Source: JAMCRM01 sp035561075 (GTDB taxonomy: Bacteria > Acidobacteriota > Terriglobia > Bryobacterales > Bryobacteraceae). From it: 64,000 nucleotides of DNA. This document shows, piece by piece, positions 42,210 to 49,336 of this stretch; the first letter of the stretch is position 1, and every line of letters starts with the position of its first letter. The notes below the pieces were generated by a model that worked only from the letters and a program-made list of their open reading frames with translations, was not told the DNA's origin and searched no databases. The position numbers and the translations under genes were made by a program. The stretch is from contig DATMYF010000062.1 in NCBI GenBank assembly GCA_035561075.1, forward strand, positions 1 through 64,000, given 5' to 3'.

Positions 42210-42809
42210 TCAGCCCTGGGCCGGCTGGGGCCTTGGCGGCGCCTTCTCGGGCGGCTTGTCCGGTTTGCCGCCCTTCACGGGACTCAGCAAAATGTGGGCA
42301 TTGCGGCCTTCCATGCGCGGCGAGCTCTCTGCCGTTCCGTAGCTGGAAAGGTCTTCGGCAAAGCGGGCAAGCAGCTTTTTGCCAAGGTCCGCATGCGCAA
42401 TTTCGCGCCCGCGGAACTGCACGACCGCTTTCACGCGGTTGCCGTCCAGCAGGAAGCGAATGGCGTGCTTCTTCTTGAAGTCGTAGTCATGGTCGTCGGT
42501 GTTGGGCCGGAATTTCAGCTCTTTCACCTCTACCACGTGCTGTTTCTTCTTGGCCTCGTGCTGGCGCTTCTTCTGCTCGTACTGGTAATGGCCGAAATCC
42601 ACGGCCTTGGCGACCGGCGGCACGGCCGTCGGCGCCACCACTACGAGATCCAGGCCCAACTCCTGGGCCTTGCGCAAAGCGGCCGAGGTCGGCATGACCT
42701 CGGTGGTCCCGTCCGGAAAGACCGCCCGGACTTCGCGAGCCCGAATGGCCTCGTTGACGTTTTCGCGGCGGTTCTGCCTGCGAGGAGGAAAGTGTCTGCC
42801 TGGAATCAT
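42210..42809 (-). CDS. infC: Translation initiation factor IF-3
   Basis: 199 residues. The N-domain start is NVNEAIRAREVRAVFPDGTT. The linker is basic (YEQKKRQHEAKKKQHVVEVK), and the C-domain is VKELKFRPNTDDHDYDFKKK, RFLLDGNRVKAVVQFRGREI and AHADLGKKLLARFAEDLS. IF-3 binds the 30S subunit and checks start-codon pairing. The N-terminal extension (MIPGRHFPPRRQNRRE) and the Pro-rich tail (KPPEKAPPRPQPAQG) are additional. The gene has no strong Shine-Dalgarno, as is common for infC. It is not followed by rpmI and rplT as in most bacteria; an ExeA-like ATPase gene follows. Confidence 0.95.
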   Translation of the reverse strand: MIPGRHFPPRRQNRRENVNEAIRAREVRAVFPDGTTEVMPTSAALRKAQELGLDLVVVAPTAVPPVAKAVDFGHYQYEQKKRQHEAKKKQHVVEVKELKFRPNTDDHDYDFKKKHAIRFLLDGNRVKAVVQFRGREIAHADLGKKLLARFAEDLSSYGTAESSPRMEGRNAHILLSPVKGGKPDKPPEKAPPRPQPAQG

Positions 42810-43008
42810 TCGACTATTTCAACGATGATAGCGGCCGGGAGGAACGGGGCGTGAGGATGCGGAAGGCCCTGCGACCTTCTCAGGTTGCGGTTTTGCGTGA
42901 CGGAATTGTGCAATCTTGTGTCTGCCTGTCTAAGTGTACTGGGAATAGGGCCGCTTGTCCACTGGGATGATGGCCCATAAGCTGTTAATTTCAGAAGTTC
43001 TCGCTGCA

Positions 43009-43920
43009 TCATACTCCCTTACCAATGTCCCGGTGGCTGACCTTGGTCTTAAAACCGGCTTCGGCCAGGTTCTTGCGTATCTGGTCCGCGATCATCACCG
43101 ACCGGTGGTGGCCGCCGGTGCATCCAAACGAGATGGTGAGATAGCTCTTGCCCTCCCGGATGTAGTGTGGCAGCAGGTACACCAGCAACTCCGAGATGCG
43201 GTTGACGAATTCCACCGTCTGGGGAAACGAACGGATATACCGCGCCACCGCTGGATTTCGCCCGGTGAGGTTCTTGAAGCGCGGAATGTAGTTCGGGTTG
43301 GGGAGAAAGCGGACATCGAAGACCAGGTCGCTGTCGGCCGGCACGCCGTGGCGATAGCCGAAGCTGGTGACGTACACCATGATCTGGGACGCCTCTCCCC
43401 CGCCGCGGAACCGCTCTCCGATGAATTCGCGCAACTCGTGAACGGTGAACTTCGAGGTATTGATGATGAGGTCCGCCATGGCGCGGATGGGCGCCAGTTG
43501 CTTCCGTTCGGAGGCGATGGAATTGGTGATGGAGCGGTCCGTCCCGAGGGGGTGCGGCCGGCGCGTTTCGCTGAAACGGCGAAGGATGGTGGATTCGGCC
43601 GCCTCGAGGAAGACAAGTTGGGCGTTCAAGGTTCGTTTCAGCTTCTTGAAGACCGCCGGAAGCCGTTGGAGCGCATCGCCCTCGCGCACGTCGACCACCA
43701 GGGCGGCGCAATGGGTCTTGGTGGAATCGCGCGTCAGTTCGGCGAACTTGGGGATCAGGTCCACCGGGAGGTTGTCGACGGAGTAGTACCCCAGGTCTTC
43801 AAGGGCTCTCAGGACGGATCCTTTGCCCGAGCCGCTCAGCCCGGTGATAACCACCAGTTCGGCCGCGTTGCCGCCGGCCCCATTGGCGCCGACGGCTTCC
43901 ACAGGATTCTTTTTCGGCAT
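43009..43920 (-). CDS. rapZ: RNase adapter protein RapZ (P-loop nucleotidase)
   Basis: 303 residues from the ATG at 43920; a TTG at 43935 overlapping the hpf stop (TTGA) would add five residues and give translational coupling. Walker A is VVITGLSGSGKGSVLRALED, followed by YYSVDNLPVDLIPKF. The C-terminal RapZ domain has SFGYRHGVPADSDLVFDVRF, GRNPAVARYIRSFPQTVEFV and TISFGCTGGHHRSVMIADQI. In E. coli RapZ steers RNase E to GlmZ/GlmY; in other phyla it binds nucleotides in cell-wall control. It follows hpf and rpoN in the classic rpoN cluster. Confidence 0.96.
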   Translation of the reverse strand: MPKKNPVEAVGANGAGGNAAELVVITGLSGSGKGSVLRALEDLGYYSVDNLPVDLIPKFAELTRDSTKTHCAALVVDVREGDALQRLPAVFKKLKRTLNAQLVFLEAAESTILRRFSETRRPHPLGTDRSITNSIASERKQLAPIRAMADLIINTSKFTVHELREFIGERFRGGGEASQIMVYVTSFGYRHGVPADSDLVFDVRFLPNPNYIPRFKNLTGRNPAVARYIRSFPQTVEFVNRISELLVYLLPHYIREGKSYLTISFGCTGGHHRSVMIADQIRKNLAEAGFKTKVSHRDIGKGV

Positions 43921-43931
43921 CCGAGAGCGGT

Positions 43932-44492
43932 TCAAGCCTCCACGAGATCGAAGTTGCCGTCCCGCCGTCGGATGAGAACTGCCACCTGATCGGTCTCGGC
44001 GTCAACATAGACCAGGTAATCGAGATCCTTTTCCATTTCGAGGAGGGCTTCGTCAAGCGTCATCGGCTTGCGGTGCTCGTGGTGATCGACGCGGAAGACC
44101 TGGCCGGCCTCCGCTTCGCCCTCCGGCGCGACTTCCGCTTCGGGCGGGTTCGGGGTCACCACCGATTCCGCGGTCTGGGAGCCCTTGCGGGGCAGACGCT
44201 TCAGGTCGCGCCAGCGCTCCCGCACCTTCACTGTCTGCTTCTCAAGCTTTTCGATGGCGGCATTCAGGGCGGTGAACAGGTCCGGCCCCGATCCGACACC
44301 TACCAGGCGGTGATCGTAGTAATCCACCGTGATTTCGGCGTTATGGAGGTGGCGCTCGAGCGACAGCACCACGTGCGCCTCCTTCTCCTCTTTCCCGTCG
44401 AGGAGCTTTCCGATTTTCGCCAGTCCGGCTTCAACCTTCTTCAACTGGGCCGGAGCCAGTTCCACCTGCCTGCCTGTGTAGCTGACTTTCAT
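43932..44492 (-). CDS. hpf: Ribosome hibernation promoting factor, long form
   Basis: 186 residues. The N-domain (1-105) fits HPF/YfiA: MKVSYTGRQVELAPAQLKKV, EAHVVLSLERHLHNAEITVD, DLFTALNAAIEKLEKQTVKV. A low-complexity acidic linker (NPPEAEVAPEGEAEAGQ) joins the C-domain found in long HPF, FRVDHHEHRKPMTLDEALLE and DLDYLVYVDAETDQVAVLIR, which alone promotes 100S dimers. It inactivates ribosomes in stationary phase. It lies between rpoN and rapZ; ptsN, which is usual here, is missing. Confidence 0.96.
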   Translation of the reverse strand: MKVSYTGRQVELAPAQLKKVEAGLAKIGKLLDGKEEKEAHVVLSLERHLHNAEITVDYYDHRLVGVGSGPDLFTALNAAIEKLEKQTVKVRERWRDLKRLPRKGSQTAESVVTPNPPEAEVAPEGEAEAGQVFRVDHHEHRKPMTLDEALLEMEKDLDYLVYVDAETDQVAVLIRRRDGNFDLVEA

Positions 44493-44552
44493 CTTGCCTG
44501 TCCCTCCAACCGCCGCTCCCTCCCGGGCGCGGTTCGGTTCGATGCCATCATA

Positions 44553-46127
44553 TTAGCTGCGAACACGGCGTTGATGCGTGGACGGGATTTTCATGTCCTC
44601 ACGGTATTTTGCCACAGTCCGGCGGGTAACCTGAATGCCCTCCGACTGCAGTACCGCGGTGATCTGCTCGTCGGTGAGGGGGCGGCTCGCATCCTCCTCC
44701 TCAATCAACTTCTTCACTTTGCGCTTCAGCAGCAACAATGGAGTGTTGCTGCCGGAAGGGCCTTGCACCGCCTCGGAGAAGAAGTAACGCAGTTCGAAGA
44801 CGCCCTGCGGAGTGTGCACGTACTTGCTGGCCACGGCGCGGCTGACGGTTGACGGGTGTACCCCGACCTCCTCGGCAACCTCTTTAATCATCATGGGCCG
44901 GAGATGGTCGATGCCGTTGCTCAGGAACTCGGACTGGCGCCGCACGATGGCCTCGCAGACCTTCAGAATGGTCTGCTTGCGCTGCTCGATGTTCTTCATG
45001 AGCTGGATGGCCGATGTGTAGCGTTCCCGGACGTAGTCGCGCACTTCCTTGGTGGCACCGTTTTCCCGGTCGAGCATGCGGCGGTACTGGGCATTCAGGC
45101 GCAGTTGCGGCACGTCCTCGTCATTCATCTGGATGATGTAGTGGTCGCCATCCTTGGTGAAGTAGACGTCCGGTTCCACCAGCCGCGCGCCAGGCCCGGA
45201 ATAACGAAGGCAGGGGCGCGGATTGAGGTGGCGGATCACCGACACGGCGATCTCGACGTGCTCGGGCGGGCGCCCTAAGACCTTGGCAAGCTCCCGGAAC
45301 TGCCGCGTTTCGAGCAGGCGCAGGTGGTTGGCCACGATCTGCCAGGCCACTCCGCCCTTGCCGTTCATGCTTTCCAGTTGCAGCAGCAGGCACTCCCGCA
45401 GGTTGCGCGCGCCGACGCCGGCGGGGTCCAGCGCATGCACCACCCGCAACCCCTCCTCTACCTCCTCGGGGGTATGTTTGCCCACTTGGGCGATCTCTTC
45501 CAGCGTGGCCGAGAGATAGCCGTCCTCATCCAGGTTGCCGATGATGGACTCTGCGGCGTCGCGAATATTCTCCGGCAGTACCGTAACCGCGAGTTGCTGG
45601 TGGAGATAGTCCGTCAGGGTGACCGGGGCGGAGAGGAAGGTCTCAAACGACGGCTTCTCAACGGACTCCGAAGCGGGGCTCTTGTATCCCGGGTCCAGAT
45701 AGTCATCAAAAAAGGTGCCGAAATCGATTTCGTCGAACGGATCCGCGGTGACGGGCGCCTCGGGCGGGTCGCCCGCGGTGGCATCGGCCGGGACCTCGGC
45801 GGCGTCGAAGAGCGTGGGGTTCAGGGAGGCTTCCGACCCGGCGCCGTCCAGCATTCCCTCACCGAGACCGGCGCCCAATATCTGGGCGTCGGCGGGATCC
45901 TGTACGCGTTCGGGTTCCAAAAGCGGCAGCAGTTCGGCTGGAGAGACCTCGTCACCGGGCTCGTCAGTCGATTCTTCGAGGACCGGGTTTTTGACAATCT
46001 CCTGGTTGATCATCTCCTTCAGCTCCAGCCGGTTCAGTTGGAGCACGGTGACCATCTGAACCAGACCCGGAGTGAGGATCTGCTTCTGCGCGACCTTTAG
46101 CTGAAGTCTTGGAGACAGCAAACTCAT
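44553..46127 (-). CDS. rpoN: RNA polymerase sigma-54 factor RpoN
   Basis: 524 residues. Region I at the N-terminus: SPRLQLKVAQKQILTPGLVQ, VTVLQLNRLELKEMINQEIV. An acidic region II of about 100 residues is followed by the core-binding domain (LSATLEEIAQVGKHTPEEVE, PAGVGARNLRECLLLQLES). The HTH and RpoN box close it: VAEEVGVHPSTVSRAVASKY and RRTVAKYREDMKIPS, the latter contacting the -24 element. It directs RNA polymerase to -24/-12 promoters with NtrC-type activators such as that at 24389-25744. It heads the rpoN-hpf-rapZ cluster. Confidence 0.97.
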   Translation of the reverse strand: MSLLSPRLQLKVAQKQILTPGLVQMVTVLQLNRLELKEMINQEIVKNPVLEESTDEPGDEVSPAELLPLLEPERVQDPADAQILGAGLGEGMLDGAGSEASLNPTLFDAAEVPADATAGDPPEAPVTADPFDEIDFGTFFDDYLDPGYKSPASESVEKPSFETFLSAPVTLTDYLHQQLAVTVLPENIRDAAESIIGNLDEDGYLSATLEEIAQVGKHTPEEVEEGLRVVHALDPAGVGARNLRECLLLQLESMNGKGGVAWQIVANHLRLLETRQFRELAKVLGRPPEHVEIAVSVIRHLNPRPCLRYSGPGARLVEPDVYFTKDGDHYIIQMNDEDVPQLRLNAQYRRMLDRENGATKEVRDYVRERYTSAIQLMKNIEQRKQTILKVCEAIVRRQSEFLSNGIDHLRPMMIKEVAEEVGVHPSTVSRAVASKYVHTPQGVFELRYFFSEAVQGPSGSNTPLLLLKRKVKKLIEEEDASRPLTDEQITAVLQSEGIQVTRRTVAKYREDMKIPSTHQRRVRS

Positions 46128-46188
46128 CTAGCCCTATGATATCACTCCCGGCCTTTTTCACCGCCTCCCCGGCGGAGTGTCCGGCAAC

Positions 46189-46365
46189 TCACAAGTGCAG
46201 CCGGATCATACAGTAACGGAGGAACAAGCCGCGCGAGAGCGCGAAGCCTTCTAGCGTCCAGATGCCGGCTCGGGGCCGGTTCACGAACGTGGCGAAACTC
46301 TTGCCATCGGGCGAGAGGCTGATCTCGGCATCGCCGGAGAGCTTCAAGTCGGTAAGCACCTTTGC
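46189..46365 (-). pseudogene. Remnant of a PD40/WD40-like protein C-terminus
   Basis: The frame codes LKLSGDAEISLSPDGKSFAT and then NRPRAGIWTLEGFA, the pattern of a terminal beta-propeller blade of secreted or kinase-linked PD40 proteins. No gene start or upstream blades exist within the 400 bp between rpoN and the nucleotidyltransferase gene. It is probably the tail of a lost gene. The rest of 46128-46530 shows nothing recognisable. Confidence 0.5.
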
Positions 46366-46530
46366 GGCGCCGGTAGCGCTGGGCGATGCGGGACATCGGG
46401 GACGAGCCGCGACGCGGCAGATCAGCCGGCGTCGCCGCAACCGGTAGCAAGGGTTTGCGTTCGCCAGCATCGTTTCTCGTCGTCAACGATGAGCCCGCAT
46501 CGCCTCCTCCTCGCGCCTCGCTGGCGAACG

Positions 46531-47076
46531 CTAGAGCAGCCGGTCCAGAAGGTCCGCTACACCCAGACGGGGCGCCCATTCGCGAAGGTAACTGGTGTCC
46601 AGTTGTTCGCCCTGCACGGCCACGATGCCACGGACATCATTCCATTGCCGCTCGGAAACGTCCCCTCCGGCCCGGTACCAAATGAGCTTGCTCAGAATGG
46701 TGTCTTCGGGCGAGGCTATGGGGAACCGTACGGCTTCGTATTGGGCGGTTCTCCTGCGGGCGAACTGTAGTCGGGCGAAGGGATCGCCGGCGAGCGGGAA
46801 GATATCGAGCTTAAGGCTGCTGGCGAAGTGTATCAGATTGAATGCGCGGCCTGCGGCCAGGGCCTCTCGCATCATTTCCTCGTCGGCGTAGAATTCGCCC
46901 TTCAACTCCTGCGCGAAAGCCGGAACGATTTCGGGCGTCAGCGCCACAACCAGGTCTACGTCCATGGTGGTCCGCGGAAGCCCGTGCACGGAAGAGGCTA
47001 CAGAACCGCACACGTAGTATGGGATACCCAGGCTCTCAAGCACGGCCAGGAGCCGGGTGAGGCCCGCCGCGATCAT
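46531..47076 (-). CDS. Nucleotidyltransferase-fold protein (AbiEii/MNT-like)
   Basis: 181 residues. The nucleotidyltransferase motif is visible as YVCGSVASSVHGLPRTTMDV, followed by DLVVALTPE (Gly-Ser, then Asp-x-Asp). Later segments include FNLIHFASSLKLDIFPLAGD (third acidic position) and FPIASPEDTILSKLIWYRAG. The latter is the conserved tail of AbiEii/DUF6036-type enzymes. Such enzymes occur in type IV toxin-antitoxin or abortive-infection modules and modify tRNA or proteins. It overlaps the preceding gene by 4 bp (ATGA), a coupled two-gene operon. The toxin role is inferred. Confidence 0.75.
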   Translation of the reverse strand: MIAAGLTRLLAVLESLGIPYYVCGSVASSVHGLPRTTMDVDLVVALTPEIVPAFAQELKGEFYADEEMMREALAAGRAFNLIHFASSLKLDIFPLAGDPFARLQFARRRTAQYEAVRFPIASPEDTILSKLIWYRAGGDVSERQWNDVRGIVAVQGEQLDTSYLREWAPRLGVADLLDRLL

Positions 47077-47363
47077 CGGTGGGCCTCGGGGTCCCAGCCG
47101 TAGGCGGCTATCATGGTCCCGCGGTCGAGGCGCCGGGCCGCCGCACGCATGAAGATTTCGCGATCGCTCGCGTCAGGGTGCCGCTGGCGCTCACCAGTCT
47201 CGGCCAGTTTTATCGCGAAGTCAGTGAGCCGGCAGACCGTCGCGAACTTCTCCCCGGGGGACATCCGGCGCTGAGCCTCCAGGAAGACATGGAGTGCTCG
47301 CGGGTCCGTGTCGGAAAACCAGTCGGACGTGCCGCCCTCGTGGATTCGGTTGCCCTGGGCCAT
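47073..47363 (-). CDS. Partner protein of the nucleotidyltransferase, unknown
   Basis: 96 residues from the ATG at 47363 (GGTGGAGAGAG upstream). Core segments are WFSDTDPRALHVFLEAQRRM, SPGEKFATVCRLTDFAIKLA and ETGERQRHPDASDREIFMRA. The helical, charged pattern matches small proteins often found directly before such nucleotidyltransferases. No DNA-binding motif is evident. It could act as antitoxin or as an accessory of the nucleotidyltransferase whose start overlaps its stop. Family name unknown. Confidence 0.6.
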   Translation of the reverse strand: MAQGNRIHEGGTSDWFSDTDPRALHVFLEAQRRMSPGEKFATVCRLTDFAIKLAETGERQRHPDASDREIFMRAAARRLDRGTMIAAYGWDPEAHR

Positions 47364-47453
47364 AGAATGTGCTCTCTCCACCCGGGCGCGGCGGAAATGC
47401 GGGGCCCGGATTCCTGCCCATAGTACAATGAAAGCAACGGAGTTGGTCACCAG

Positions 47454-49319
47454 ATGAGTTTTCCTATTGCCGCGGTGCTGTCCTCGCTCGCGGTTCTCTC
47501 GTTCCCTGCGTATGCCGCGGGAACCGCACCCGCCCGCCCTAAAGCAGGCCCGGTCGAGATCATGAAGTCCTCAGAGCTGAAGCCGGGAATGAAGGCTACC
47601 GCCTGGACCGTGTTTTCCGGCACCGAGCCGGAAGCGATCCCGGTGGAGATTATCGGGCTCTGGAAGAATGCCTGGGGCCCCAGGCAGGATGTAATCCTGG
47701 GGAAGATGGGGGGAAAGGCAGCGCGCACCAATGTCGCTGGAGGGATGAGCGGCAGCCCGGTCTACATCGACGGGAAACTGATCGGCGCGGTGGCACTTCG
47801 GCTGAGCGTCTTTTCTCCGGACGCGATCTGCGGCATAACCCCGATTGAACTGATGCTTGAGATCAATCAGTTCGATTACAGCCGTCCGGCCGACGCCCGT
47901 GCTCCGGGTAAGGGCACGCCGCAACAGCGCGTGGCGGAAGTCCCCGGGGAGGTGCTGGCGCAAGTAGTGGCCGCCGGAGCCGCGCCGTCCCTGCCGCAGC
48001 AGTTCCCCACCATGGTGCCGATCGAGACGCCCCTGACGCTCGCCGGCTTCACCGAAGATACTCTGCGGGAGTTCGGCCCCTTCTTCCGGCAGTTGGGCGT
48101 ATCGGCGGTGCAGGGCGGCGCGGGCAGCGCCATCCACACCACGAAACCCGCACCCGGCTGGCGCAACGCACTGCAGCCCGGCGATGCCGTGGCGGGCGTG
48201 CTGGTCTCCGGCGATATGAGCATGACTGGGATGGGGACTGTCACGTATAACGACGGCAAACGCGTACTGGCGTTCGGGCATCCATTCTTTAATTTGGGTC
48301 CGGTGAATATGCCGATGGCCAAGGGGGAGGTGCTGATGACCTTGTCGTCGGCTTTTCAGCCCAACAAGTTTGCGAATGCCACGGAGTTCGTCGGGGCGCT
48401 GCAGCAGGACCGGCATAGCGGCATCATGGGGGTGCTGGGCGAATCGTCGCGGATGATTCCCGTCAGTGTGAAGGTGCGATCTTTCGACAACGCCAACCAG
48501 GTGCGCAGCCAAAAGGACCTGCGCTTCCAGGTCTTTGTGCAGCAGAAATGGACGCCGTACCTGATGATGGTGACGCTGTTCAATTCGATCTCCGGGCTGA
48601 ACGAATCCATGGAGGAGGCCACCTACCGGCTGAGCGGCAACGTGGAACTAGAGGGGCAGGGAAAGATCTCACTCTCCACCATGCAGACTGCCGGCGAGAT
48701 GCCGGTTCCACCCACTATGCTGCTGGCGGGATGGTGGGGCGACAAGTTCAACCGCCTTTATCTGAATGCCGTGAAGACGCCGGACGTGCGCAGTGTAAAC
48801 GTCACGGTGGACCTCATCCCCGAGCGCCGCGTGGCCTCGATCGAGAACGCGTGGGTGGCCAGTCCGGAAGTGCGGGCGGGAGACGAGGTGCCGGTGAAGG
48901 TGGTGTTGCGGCCCTACCGCGGGGAACGCATCGAGCGCGATTTTCGGGTGAAGCTCCCGGTAGGCCTGCCCAAGGGCGACCACCGCATCCTGCTCAGCGA
49001 CAGCGACACCGTCAACCGCTTGCAGAACATGGCGGGGTACATGAACCGCTTCATGGACCTGCCCCAGACCGTATCGCTGATGAACCAGGAGCGCAGCAAT
49101 AATAAGCTGTACGTCTCGCTGGTGGAGCCGAGCCCGACGGCGTACTACGATGACAAGACGCTGCCGAGCCTGCCCTCGTCGGTGCTGAATGTGATGCAGG
49201 CGGGGCGCGCTCCGAACCGCAACATGATCACTTCGCCCGAGACGGCGTCGGAGCAGATGGCGCTGCCGTTCGATTACGTGGTAACCGGCAGCTACAGCCT
49301 CAAAATCACAGTAAAGTAA
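47454..49319 (+). CDS. Secreted SpoIVB-like (S55) peptidase
   Basis: 621 residues, with a signal peptide (SFPIAAVLSSLAVLSFPAYA). The S55 signature is complete: MKATAWTVFSGTEPEAIPVE, then AGGMSGSPVYIDGKLIGAVA, which holds the nucleophile Ser in GMSGSP, and later RVLAFGHPFFNLGPVNMPMA with the partner His (GHP). In Bacillus SpoIVB activates sigma-K during sporulation; here, in an apparent non-sporulating lineage, it is probably an envelope processing peptidase. The C-terminal 300 residues are an extra beta-rich region absent from SpoIVB. A beta-propeller gene follows after 17 bp and may share its transcript. Confidence 0.88.
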   Translation: MSFPIAAVLSSLAVLSFPAYAAGTAPARPKAGPVEIMKSSELKPGMKATAWTVFSGTEPEAIPVEIIGLWKNAWGPRQDVILGKMGGKAARTNVAGGMSGSPVYIDGKLIGAVALRLSVFSPDAICGITPIELMLEINQFDYSRPADARAPGKGTPQQRVAEVPGEVLAQVVAAGAAPSLPQQFPTMVPIETPLTLAGFTEDTLREFGPFFRQLGVSAVQGGAGSAIHTTKPAPGWRNALQPGDAVAGVLVSGDMSMTGMGTVTYNDGKRVLAFGHPFFNLGPVNMPMAKGEVLMTLSSAFQPNKFANATEFVGALQQDRHSGIMGVLGESSRMIPVSVKVRSFDNANQVRSQKDLRFQVFVQQKWTPYLMMVTLFNSISGLNESMEEATYRLSGNVELEGQGKISLSTMQTAGEMPVPPTMLLAGWWGDKFNRLYLNAVKTPDVRSVNVTVDLIPERRVASIENAWVASPEVRAGDEVPVKVVLRPYRGERIERDFRVKLPVGLPKGDHRILLSDSDTVNRLQNMAGYMNRFMDLPQTVSLMNQERSNNKLYVSLVEPSPTAYYDDKTLPSLPSSVLNVMQAGRAPNRNMITSPETASEQMALPFDYVVTGSYSLKITVK

Positions 49320-49336
49320 TTACGAACGCCACTTCA

